Virus record (IMG/VR): IMGVR_UViG_3300043419_000955
Span: 1-46,197 of that record
Direction: 5' to 3' (one strand)
Length of the DNA stretch: 46,197 nt
Source: a virus
Shown here piece after piece: positions 18,251-26,620 of this stretch. A model generated the notes under the pieces. That model worked only from the letters and a program-made list of their open reading frames with translations. It did not search any database and was not told the DNA's origin. The first letter of the stretch is position 1. Each line of letters begins with the position of its first letter. Position numbers and translations under genes: made by a program.

Positions 18251-18847
18251 TTATCCCATTTCATTGTCAAGTAAACGTAATGCTACTTTGTCAGTACCAA
18301 AAGCATTTAATTGATCAACCCAGTTCTGCATTTTGTCATGCTCTTCTACTTGTTCTTTCAAGTATTTCAAGGTTAACTCATATAACATGTGATCACCTTT
18401 CTTAAAAGCATCAGTAGCTAGATCTTTAACTTGTTTAGTTACAACAATCTCATGATCGTAAGAATCATGGATGATTTGTGGTAAACCAGAAAACTCTTGA
18501 ATTGGAGCATCCAATCTTGGAGTCATTGGTTGTACACCCATTGCTAACAAATATTCACGCGCCCAATCAGCATGTGCTAATTCTTCATTTGAATATTTTT
18601 TCCACAATGCAGCAGCATTAGTGTAACCATTGTTGTTTAACCACATAGACATTGCAAGATATATTCTTGAAGAATACTCTTCTTGTTCAATGCGATAGTT
18701 AAGATAAGATACGCACTCATCAGATAATAAAATGTTTTTACCTTTTATTGATGGTGCTTTAACTCCAGGAGCAACTGTTGGTGCAGTGCTTTTAACAGGA
18801 GTCGCTAATGTACGTTTTAGCATATTGCCATTGCTTGACTGTTCCAT
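18251..18847 (-). CDS. Ferritin with basic N-terminal extension
   Basis: 198 residues. Residues about 42-195 form a non-haem ferritin. Aligned by eye with E. coli FtnA, the ferroxidase ligands are kept: E57 (QEEYSSRIY), E89 and H92 (NEELAHA), E133 (DHEIVVTKQV), Q166 and E169 (KEQVEEH). It should oxidise Fe(II) and store iron in a 24-mer. Residues 1-40 are an added Pro/Thr/Lys-rich, probably disordered tail not usual for ferritins. The start overlaps the stop of a ring-type gene (TAATG), so it is translated within the virion operon. It could load iron into the virion, guard DNA from oxidation, or scavenge iron in the cell. Confidence 0.85.
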   Translation of the reverse strand: MEQSSNGNMLKRTLATPVKSTAPTVAPGVKAPSIKGKNILLSDECVSYLNYRIEQEEYSSRIYLAMSMWLNNNGYTNAAALWKKYSNEELAHADWAREYLLAMGVQPMTPRLDAPIQEFSGLPQIIHDSYDHEIVVTKQVKDLATDAFKKGDHMLYELTLKYLKEQVEEHDKMQNWVDQLNAFGTDKVALRLLDNEMG

Positions 18848-19545
18848 TATGTATTAAGATTTGAATTTGTTTTGTTACGTGAATACTGGTTAGAACTTTC
18901 AATATCACCAGCAATAATACTTACAGCATCATCAATAATTAACTCAACTATATCATCTTTAAATTCACACTCAACATTTGCTGATAATGTGTTTGTAGCA
19001 ATATCCATACAACCATAAAAGCTGATTGGACGTGGTTTGCGATAATAAGTTAACTTAGCATTTTCAATATCAAACTTACCATTTGTGTAAATACGTACTC
19101 TGTTGCCTATAAATGTAGCAAATGTTTCACCCCATTCAGCACTTGGACCACGTAATACATCAGCTAATAAATTGTCTACGTCTGCTTCAGCAGCTAAATA
19201 AGCAATTACTGCACGATTAGGACAACATTCAGTTTTTGCTTCTGCACCTATACGTTTAAAGTATAAATAATCAGCTGGTAAAAACTCAGTCTCATTGTAA
19301 GTTGGGTATTTAGCAGTTGTCAATATATCTGATTTCAGAAGTATTTGCAAATCATCAATCTTCATGTCTGTTGATTCATCACCTGCTTTTGACTGGTTAA
19401 TACCATTAACTTGACGACGTACCCATTCTAGCTGAGCTTTATTGAAAGCTTCAGTAATCTGCCAACATTCAATGTTGTCATAATCCAAAGACGCTAATTT
19501 GTTTAAGCGTTCTTTAAACTTGATTTGTAATAGGTTGTTGTTCAT
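18847..19545 (-). CDS. Connector / ring-type virion protein
   Basis: 232 residues. The N-terminal helix (FKERLNKLASLDYDNIECWQ) is followed by a central LPADYLYFKRIGAEAK segment, a beta part with RVRIYTNGKFDIENAKLTYY, and a final helix with CEFKDDIVELIIDDAVSIIAGD. Helical entry, LP-D-Y segment and closing helix are the pattern of gp11 / gp4-like tail-tube adaptors. The Asn-rich C-terminus looks disordered. It overlaps the ferritin start by one base. ATG at 19545, preceded by the hairpin region 19553-19612. Confidence 0.5.
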   Translation of the reverse strand: MNNNLLQIKFKERLNKLASLDYDNIECWQITEAFNKAQLEWVRRQVNGINQSKAGDESTDMKIDDLQILLKSDILTTAKYPTYNETEFLPADYLYFKRIGAEAKTECCPNRAVIAYLAAEADVDNLLADVLRGPSAEWGETFATFIGNRVRIYTNGKFDIENAKLTYYRKPRPISFYGCMDIATNTLSANVECEFKDDIVELIIDDAVSIIAGDIESSNQYSRNKTNSNLNT

Positions 19546-19552
19546 ATGCGTG

Positions 19553-19612
19553 TACCCGTTAGGGTATAATTTAAGTATTTCTAATCAAATTATACCCGCT
19601 CAGGTATAATTT
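19553..19612 (-). terminator. Two hairpins with GGTATAATTT repeats
   Basis: AAATTATACC (19587-19596) pairs with GGTATAATTT (19603-19612); a second small hairpin pairs TACCC (19553-19557) with GGGTA (19562-19566). The larger stem reaches the stop codon of the 337-residue gene and could end or slow transcription. GGTATAATTT occurs twice directly and once inverted, so an operator is the alternative. Confidence 0.5.
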
Positions 19613-20625
19613 TATTGGTTCCACATTTTCTCCACATTCTTTGTAAGATCCATTAAGATCTCCTCATTAAGTGGATTTTTCAAATACTCTACTACATCTG
19701 ATGGGTTTTTACCTACCATTGTAGCACTCTTCATGTGATAAATAAAACCATCACCACGTGTTGCAATTAACTTGTAGAAGTTTGCATCTTTTACGATTGC
19801 GCGCATCTTTAATGTTTCCATGTCTAGATTTGCAACATCTAAGAAACGTTGTGCTGTTTTCTTTTTATCCTTATCTACTCCTTCACCATTGATATATTTA
19901 TCCATGTTATCATACATGATATCTGATGGTGTAGTTTTACGATACTGTGTTGAATTTGGATCAACAATCTTACAAACGTAGAATAACTTGTTTTGATTTT
20001 TATCAAACAACTTCTGCAATTCTGCAAGAGCTTTGTTACGCAACTTCTTAACTTCAGTACGAATTTGAGCAGTTTCTTCAAACTTATCTAAATAGAATTT
20101 AGAACCAGTAATTCTGCGTGCCTCTTCCATTGATTTCGCAATCATAGAAAATCCACCTGCTTCAATTGCTTTCATCTTGATAAGATCATAAGGATCTTTA
20201 GCAGGATCCAAAAACACAGGATCATTACCTAAACGCAAAACAATCTTTTCCCAGAATTCTGCATTGTCAGGACGTAGCAATTTAACTTTATTCCAAAACT
20301 CATTATCATTTGGATCAATCACATTTGACGCTAATTCTTTTTCTAATTGCGCAACTGTAATACGTATCTGCTTAATTGCAGCTTCTCTTTCATCATTATC
20401 CAAATCTTTAAGTTCTGGTGCGAACTCATTAAGACCTGTAACGTAACGTCTGATACCATTGTTTTCAAGACACATAAGTGGTTCTTCGTGAAAACATCCT
20501 TCAAAGAGCGTCATGTTGTAGCGTTCCAATCCCATGTTTGCATAGGTATTGTCTACATAAGGGCGAATGCTAATACTAGCATTTCTTTTTAGAGAATTGT
20601 GCTTCTCAATCATTGTTACTTCCAT
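19612..20625 (-). CDS. Conserved crAss head-region protein, function unknown
   Basis: 337 residues if the ATG at 20625 (MEVTMIEKHN) is used; the frame extends to a TTG at 20664 but that would place an A/C-rich leader in the protein, so I chose the ATG. The body is mostly charged helices (RIRITVAQLEKELAS-type and FEETAQIRTEVKKLRNKALA), with GDGFIYHMKSATMVG near the end. It is separated from the major capsid gene by a 208-base structured gap. Position suggests a head assembly or head-completion role. No known motif is visible. Confidence 0.45.
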   Translation of the reverse strand: MEVTMIEKHNSLKRNASISIRPYVDNTYANMGLERYNMTLFEGCFHEEPLMCLENNGIRRYVTGLNEFAPELKDLDNDEREAAIKQIRITVAQLEKELASNVIDPNDNEFWNKVKLLRPDNAEFWEKIVLRLGNDPVFLDPAKDPYDLIKMKAIEAGGFSMIAKSMEEARRITGSKFYLDKFEETAQIRTEVKKLRNKALAELQKLFDKNQNKLFYVCKIVDPNSTQYRKTTPSDIMYDNMDKYINGEGVDKDKKKTAQRFLDVANLDMETLKMRAIVKDANFYKLIATRGDGFIYHMKSATMVGKNPSDVVEYLKNPLNEEILMDLTKNVEKMWNQ

Positions 20626-20833
20626 ACGGAGATTGTTGGTTTGTGGGTTTTTAAATTTTTGCAACGTTGGTCAGCTTGCGCCTAAGCTCCTGAACCACGT
20701 CAAGGTGTTGCTTACAGGAGTTGCCTGGATTTCGCCAGGCAGAAAAGAAAAGTCAGTAGTACTGACGGGAGGTGGAGTATTGTTATGTGTAGTCAATGGG
20801 GAGAAGATTATCTCCCCAAAGATACACAATTAG
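20626..20833 (-). other. Gene-free gap with a row of hairpins after the capsid gene
   Basis: Five hairpins follow one another: TGGGGAGA/TCTCCCCA (20797-20818), GTCAGT/ACTGAC (20752-20766), TGCCTGG/CCAGGCA (20722-20741), CTCCTG/CAGGAG (20687-20720) and AGCTT/AAGCT (20673-20688), the last two sharing bases. This is dense folding for a 208-base gap. It may stabilise capsid mRNA, terminate transcription or be a processed RNA. Confidence 0.5.
20742..20766 (-). terminator. Candidate terminator after the major capsid gene
   Basis: On the minus strand the six-base-pair stem GTCAGT/ACTGAC with a three-base loop is followed at once by TTTTCTTTT. The stem is short, so termination may be partial and allow read-through to the next head gene. 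Confidence 0.5.
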
Positions 20834-22480
20834 TTAGAATGAACCACCAGTGATTGGGTTACGCATAACGATCTTCAATACTTTCGTTGGATCTTTAACC
20901 CAGATAGAAGGCATTGTTTGTGTCATGAATACGCGGTATCCGTTGAAGTTTCCACTAGAAGCGAAACCTTGCGTACGTCCCATGTAATCCATAGTACCGT
21001 TTTGGTAGAACCATCTCATTTCGCTATCCCACTTCAATTTCAACAAGTAAATGTTGTCATTTGTGTTATCAGTGATATCAAACACGATGAAGTTGTAAGA
21101 GCTTAATGGATATCCATCAATGATTGGATTCTCAATATCGTTGGTATGAACGTTATCAAAAGCTGGGTTCAATACAAACTTAACGTTAGCTAAGAATGGA
21201 ATTGTGTAGCTAGTGAACGCAAAACCAAAGTTCAAATCCATAGAGTTGTTACCAGAAATAGCACCAACACCTGATTTATCCATGTTTGCGATAAGACCAC
21301 CACCTAAGTTAGCTGTGAAAGCTTCCTTCTTGATTGCTTCGTTGATCAAACGCATACCAGCCATACCAGTTTGTACAATGATCTGACGTTGAGGATCTGG
21401 TCCTTTTAATTCAACCTTACCATTGTAGAAGTTGAAGATCTCAGAACGGAACAACTCAAGACTGAAACCAGACTTATTGTAAACACGTTTGAAAGAGTTA
21501 TCCAATTGACCCCAAAGACCCACTGACAAGCGGATATCATCTGGACCATCTTGCTTAATCTTTCCACCTTGTCCCCACATTAAGTAAGTTTCGATGTCAT
21601 TAGCAACTTTGCTCAAGTGAGCAGCTTCCATCTTTGTCAAGAACGTACGAGTCAATGTACCATTGTCATAAGCTTTCTTGATGTAGTCTTTACCCATTTT
21701 GTTAACCATCGCATCAATGTTAGTCAATGAAGGATCGTTAGCAAGATTTGAGTCAAATGAACGCCAGATCTCAGTTACAGGAACTGTACCATCAGCATTC
21801 AAACCACCTTTCATCATCAACTCTGCACGAGAAGATACTGAATAGTGAACGTGAGCTTCAGCACCACCAACAAAGTTGTAGTACTCACGGAAACCAGCGT
21901 TCAATTCTCCAATGTCAGAGAAACGCTCACCGTATTCACCACGAGCAGAACCTTTACGGAAGAACTTAGTACCAGGTTTCAAATACTTCTTATCCAAAGA
22001 AGCAGTACTGTTGTTGTTAACCAACTGAACAGTGTAGATAAATCCATCAGCGCCAGGAAGAATGTCATCAGCAACGATGTACATTTCCAATCCCTTGTAC
22101 TTGTCATAAGTGATGATATCACCGTGACCAAAAGCACGCTTGTTTAATTTGATTTTGAAGGTAGTACCATCAATACCAAGTGTAGTGTTTGTAGGTTCAA
22201 CGTCTTCAACGATGTAAGGTAAATCCTGTACGATAGGAGTTTGCCATTTGTACTCGCCACGAGCGTTGTCTACTAAAATGGTGTTTTTACCACCAAATGA
22301 TGCCATCTGATAAAGAGGCATTTCTACCTTTTGGGTCATTGCCCAAAGATCAACTGGACCTAAATCCATAGGTTCAGTGTTCTTTAGCATGTTCACCAAG
22401 TGGTAGCTGTCCACATGGGAACTAACCTTGTAGTTAGTATCGCGTAGGAACAGTCCGTTGTTTAAAACAGGTGTTGACAT
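20834..22480 (-). CDS. Major capsid protein
   Basis: 548 residues. Called from place and composition: it follows portal and scaffold genes, has the length of crAss capsid proteins, and reads as an HK97-type subunit with an N-terminal arm (MSTPVLNNGLFLRDTNYKVS), a helical spine around NLANDPSLTNIDAMVNKMG and a beta-rich C-terminal part with NGYRVFMTQTMPSIWVKDP. Codon use in the gene favours C/G-ending codons more than its neighbours, as in highly expressed genes. The ATG at 22480 lies 31 bases after the scaffold stop. A 208-base structured gap follows. Confidence 0.8.
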   Translation of the reverse strand: MSTPVLNNGLFLRDTNYKVSSHVDSYHLVNMLKNTEPMDLGPVDLWAMTQKVEMPLYQMASFGGKNTILVDNARGEYKWQTPIVQDLPYIVEDVEPTNTTLGIDGTTFKIKLNKRAFGHGDIITYDKYKGLEMYIVADDILPGADGFIYTVQLVNNNSTASLDKKYLKPGTKFFRKGSARGEYGERFSDIGELNAGFREYYNFVGGAEAHVHYSVSSRAELMMKGGLNADGTVPVTEIWRSFDSNLANDPSLTNIDAMVNKMGKDYIKKAYDNGTLTRTFLTKMEAAHLSKVANDIETYLMWGQGGKIKQDGPDDIRLSVGLWGQLDNSFKRVYNKSGFSLELFRSEIFNFYNGKVELKGPDPQRQIIVQTGMAGMRLINEAIKKEAFTANLGGGLIANMDKSGVGAISGNNSMDLNFGFAFTSYTIPFLANVKFVLNPAFDNVHTNDIENPIIDGYPLSSYNFIVFDITDNTNDNIYLLKLKWDSEMRWFYQNGTMDYMGRTQGFASSGNFNGYRVFMTQTMPSIWVKDPTKVLKIVMRNPITGGSF

Positions 22481-22511
22481 AGTAATTGTTTATTTTGTTT
22501 ATTGTTTAAGG

Positions 22512-23753
22512 TTAACGTTTAAAAATGTTTGCAGGACGTGGAATCTTACGTGAGATTGGCTTTTCATCCTCTTCGTCTTTATTAGAACTAGCAATTTTGC
22601 GTGCTTCTTCAGTTTTTAGTTTACGTACTGTATCCTGTGTAACTTCAGATTTAACTTGCTTGCGAATGTTTTCTTTATAATCATCTGGATCAGATAATAA
22701 CCAAAGTGTTTCTGCAATCAAGTCATAACGAGGAGTTTTACCAAACTGATGCTCTTCTAACAATTTACCCAACAAGTTAGTTGGACGTCCTGTCATTGAA
22801 GCATACTTTACAGTAGTTAATTCATCCCATAAGAACTTCTGACGTTTGCCATCCAACTTAACACCATTTAAATCACCTGGTTTCAAGGTGTGATAAATGT
22901 TGTCCATGTAGGCACGTTTTTGTTCTTCTTGTTGTTGACGGAAAGCTTCTTGTTGTGCAAGTTTATATTGAACAATTTCTTCTTGCTTTTGATCTAACTT
23001 TGGTTTAAACTGAAGTGCTTTTTTACTTAGTGTACCCATTTCCATCCACTCAGTAATTTGATCTTCAATAAGATCTGCATCTCCATTACCATAGTTAGTT
23101 GCTTGTAAGTATTGACGTACAATGATTTCTTGATGTCCAGGTTCATTGACATCTAAGTTACGTACTTCTTCTACTTGAGCTAAAGCTTGGAAAAGACCTT
23201 TCATGTCTTGTCCACCGCGTGCAACATACTCAGCTGCATACTGTAACTCTTGAGGTAAAGATTCAAAGAACTCTTTTGGAGTTTGTTCTCTAATTGATCT
23301 TTCGCGTTCTTCAAAATTTGCTTGAAGCAACTCTTTCCAATCTTTAATAGAATACTCTTCCAAAGGTTTTTCATCTTCAAAAGGAACAATCATTCCTTCT
23401 TCGATGAGTTTACTGAATGTATCTACTAGACCACTTTTGTCTAAGCGCTTACGTCCAGGTTTTCCAGCTTCTTCATCTTCTGCAGCAGCTTCAAGTTCTG
23501 AATCTAAAGCAGCTAATGCTTGTGCTGTTTCAGCTTTTTTCTCAGTTGCTGTTGGTTCTTTTTCCTCATCATCTTTATCAGATTCAAGGAATCCCATGTC
23601 AACTGTTTTTCCAGGAGCTGAAAAAATTCCTGGTTTTTCTTCTTCACCACCTTCTGGTGTTACTATTGATTCAGCACCTGGCATAGGTAAAAAGTCATCA
23701 ATGCTGTCAATTGTAACACTATCAACTGTAGTGTTTTTGTTTTCAATACTCAT
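22512..23753 (-). CDS. Probable capsid scaffolding protein
   Basis: 413 residues between portal and major capsid genes. The first 110 residues are acidic and disordered (EEEKPGIFSAPG, DKDDEEKEPTATEKK). The middle has amphipathic helices and a Gln/Glu-rich coiled coil near residues 255-285 (QKQEEIVQYKLAQQEAF). The C-terminus is basic (SRKIPRPANIFKR), as in scaffold tails that touch the capsid lining. No protease motif is seen. Scaffold function is inferred from position and composition. Confidence 0.6.
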   Translation of the reverse strand: MSIENKNTTVDSVTIDSIDDFLPMPGAESIVTPEGGEEEKPGIFSAPGKTVDMGFLESDKDDEEKEPTATEKKAETAQALAALDSELEAAAEDEEAGKPGRKRLDKSGLVDTFSKLIEEGMIVPFEDEKPLEEYSIKDWKELLQANFEERERSIREQTPKEFFESLPQELQYAAEYVARGGQDMKGLFQALAQVEEVRNLDVNEPGHQEIIVRQYLQATNYGNGDADLIEDQITEWMEMGTLSKKALQFKPKLDQKQEEIVQYKLAQQEAFRQQQEEQKRAYMDNIYHTLKPGDLNGVKLDGKRQKFLWDELTTVKYASMTGRPTNLLGKLLEEHQFGKTPRYDLIAETLWLLSDPDDYKENIRKQVKSEVTQDTVRKLKTEEARKIASSNKDEEDEKPISRKIPRPANIFKR

Positions 23754-23862
23754 AAGATAGTTGGTTTAAATTTATCTTCATATACAATCTACAAGATAAA
23801 CTTGAAAGATTTACATTTTAGAAAGGTAAAGTGTATTAAATATGCACTATAACGCTATCTTG

Positions 23863-26595
23863 TTAATCTTTTTTGTCGTACTTGTTCTTGTTCACACGTG
23901 CAACTTGAACTTGCTTGTCTGCAATTCTTTCGCGTGATGCAATTTCTTGACGTTTCAAATCAAGTTTTTGTTGCTCAGACGCTTGTTTTGTTAAAGCTGC
24001 GTCACGTGATAAAGCTTGATCTGTTTCACGTGCGCGCTTCTTATCCAAGTATTCAAGTGTGTTAATATAATCTGATTGGTTGTCTTTGTTCATGTCTTGC
24101 ATAGCAGTGTAACCAGCAGAACGTACTTCAGCAACTTGGATATCATTTGCACGATCCAATGCTTTTTGTTCAGCTTGGAATTTAAGCATTGCTTCTTGAC
24201 GTTGATTTTCTGCTTCTTGCTTCATTTTCTCAGTCTCTTGCATTGCTTGTTGTTCTTGCTGCTTAGCATTTGTATTCTTCTCTTCAATACCCTTCATAAC
24301 ATGTGTAATCTCAGCTAATGAATCAGCTTTGATGATATTACCCAAATCATAAATAGAAGCACCTGCAGTATTGTTATTTAATGCAAGTTGACGTATTTGT
24401 TCCATAACTTGACGCTGACTAACACGTGTTGTAGCAAATACATTTAAATCACGTGCAAGTAACTCAGTACCATTGATTTGGAAATTAACTTTTTCATCCA
24501 AGCTAGTTACGTATTGTAAACGTAAAGATGGTCTGTTAGAGTTATAGTACTGTGCCAAGTCTGTACGCATTTGGTGTACACGTGGCATTAAGTATTCTGA
24601 GTGTTGTACAAAGTACATCTCAGTTTGTGAGTAAGAAGCGTTCATTGCTTGTTCTACACCAGTAGCAGTTTGCTGTGAAATAGGTGTACCCATACGTTGA
24701 GGATTAACACCAATAGCTTCAAAACACTGACTCTTAAAGTAGTTAGATAACTGAATACGTGTCATCAAACGATTAGTTTGATCTAAGTTCAACACTTGAT
24801 AATGTTGGAAGTTAGTAGCGCTTTCAGTATTAGCAATTGTAGTATCTAAAGGAAGCATCTGGAAATTCTTCATTGCCACAAATGCTTTTGAGAAATTGTT
24901 CTTACCCCAGTCTTCACCCATTGAGTGACGTGGTAATGCATTTTGATCAAGTACAATTACAGTACCTAATTCATCTACCAAGATATCAGCAATCTGGTTA
25001 TTAACTAGATTATAGCCAATCTGGTAAGGTTTCATCTTATCTACTAATGATGTACTCTTTGTATTACGATCAGAGAATACAGCACCTTCAATTGGAAGCT
25101 TACAACCATATAAAGTAAAGTCACCTTTGAACTGGAACTTAACTGGTTTAACATTTAAATAGATAGGAGAGAATCCCATGTTATCAACGTTACCATAGAA
25201 ACTTGGTCTGTTTGGTCCAATTTTGACACCACCCCAAACTTCATTAATCCAGATCCAATCAATGTGCTCACCAGAAACTAATGTTTCACGTGATTTCTTT
25301 TTAAACACAGACGTGTCATATATTGGTTTAACTGTTACTTTGTAGTTCTCATCTACAATCATATCTTCCAACATACCTTCCTCATCTACTTTAGTTAGAT
25401 GACCAACCATACGTTGGCTCTTCCAATAACAAGTAGTTACACGTAGCAAATTCAAATTACTTAAATCTTGCAAGTCTTCTGATTCATTAAGAATGCGGAA
25501 GATAATATCATCACCTGTATTAACAAATGTATCACGTGCGCTAAGGAACTGACGCATACCTAATGATGGTCCTTGTACGTTCCACTCATGTGAACGTGTA
25601 GGATCATAGTAACTACCATCATTCTGTACACCTGGAATCATATAACCTGCAGATTTTACAGGATAAATAGCTTCCAAAGACTTTAACTGATCATCAGACA
25701 TCATCCAACCATACTTATCAATAACGTCAGATAACGTTAAAAGATCCATACGTCCTGCCCAGTTAGATTGTGAAATGTAACGTGCATCAGGAGATTTGTG
25801 GTAGAATGTTAATACTGGATTCCAAATCTCAATATCATAGTCATCCTCATTCATCTTGAAATGCCAGAACTCACGATCTGTAATAAGCATATCTCTGAAT
25901 GCAAGATTCTCTAATTCTTTCATATAAAAGCGCTCCTCATCAACTTTGTGTTGGTGAGTTGCCCATTCTTCTACCAAAGAACGATAGTCCTTTTTAAAAA
26001 ACTCTTCAATTTCTGGTAAACTCTTGATGCTCTCAGGAGACATCATTTGTTGAATCTGTTGTGCTTGTTGTTGATCTTGAGGATTAAGGCCCATCTTTTG
26101 AATGTTTTCTTGCATCCTTTGTTCACCAAGTGCAACAAGCGATTCTTCCAACATAGTACGTTTTGCTTCCAACAATTCATTGAAGCTCGTTTCATCAACA
26201 GCGCGATAAATAATGCGATCATTGCGTTTAGCAAATTCTCCTGTTAATACATTTAATACGTTTGGTACAATTGGGAAAAACTTTAATTCAAACGCACTTT
26301 GATCTTCTTTAGTCAAGGTTTCAATAAGATCTGCCATTTCATTATCTTCTTCAATAATGTAGTCAGTTCTGTCAATAACACCATTTGCTAATTTATAGTT
26401 CTTTAACAATCTGCGTGCATTACGTCTTAACTGTTTGAGACCTTGCATCTCTAACCAGTCCATGTTCCATCCACCCCATGAATCACTTTTTTCATCACGT
26501 GGCAAAAATTGAACAGGTTGAGTCAAAGTACCCATACGGTTGTACTCTGCTTTCGCCCCATTCTTTAACTGCATTGCATTATATACTAGTGCCAT
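23863..26595 (-). CDS. Portal protein
   Basis: 910 residues, next to TerL and upstream of scaffold and capsid, as expected for a portal. The N-terminal part has helical and beta segments with SNWAGRMDLLTLSDVIDKYG and a typical core in the middle (VNPQRMGTPISQQTATGVE, an anti-receptor-like loop followed by helices). Residues about 785-910 form a long Gln/Glu/Lys-rich helix that should line the upper barrel. It is somewhat longer than the roughly 800 residues of other crAss portals, mostly because of that C-terminal barrel. The subunit would form the dodecameric channel through which DNA is packed. Confidence 0.85.
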   Translation of the reverse strand: MALVYNAMQLKNGAKAEYNRMGTLTQPVQFLPRDEKSDSWGGWNMDWLEMQGLKQLRRNARRLLKNYKLANGVIDRTDYIIEEDNEMADLIETLTKEDQSAFELKFFPIVPNVLNVLTGEFAKRNDRIIYRAVDETSFNELLEAKRTMLEESLVALGEQRMQENIQKMGLNPQDQQQAQQIQQMMSPESIKSLPEIEEFFKKDYRSLVEEWATHQHKVDEERFYMKELENLAFRDMLITDREFWHFKMNEDDYDIEIWNPVLTFYHKSPDARYISQSNWAGRMDLLTLSDVIDKYGWMMSDDQLKSLEAIYPVKSAGYMIPGVQNDGSYYDPTRSHEWNVQGPSLGMRQFLSARDTFVNTGDDIIFRILNESEDLQDLSNLNLLRVTTCYWKSQRMVGHLTKVDEEGMLEDMIVDENYKVTVKPIYDTSVFKKKSRETLVSGEHIDWIWINEVWGGVKIGPNRPSFYGNVDNMGFSPIYLNVKPVKFQFKGDFTLYGCKLPIEGAVFSDRNTKSTSLVDKMKPYQIGYNLVNNQIADILVDELGTVIVLDQNALPRHSMGEDWGKNNFSKAFVAMKNFQMLPLDTTIANTESATNFQHYQVLNLDQTNRLMTRIQLSNYFKSQCFEAIGVNPQRMGTPISQQTATGVEQAMNASYSQTEMYFVQHSEYLMPRVHQMRTDLAQYYNSNRPSLRLQYVTSLDEKVNFQINGTELLARDLNVFATTRVSQRQVMEQIRQLALNNNTAGASIYDLGNIIKADSLAEITHVMKGIEEKNTNAKQQEQQAMQETEKMKQEAENQRQEAMLKFQAEQKALDRANDIQVAEVRSAGYTAMQDMNKDNQSDYINTLEYLDKKRARETDQALSRDAALTKQASEQQKLDLKRQEIASRERIADKQVQVARVNKNKYDKKD

Positions 26596-26620
26596 ATTCT
26601 TATAATATTGTGTGATTTAC

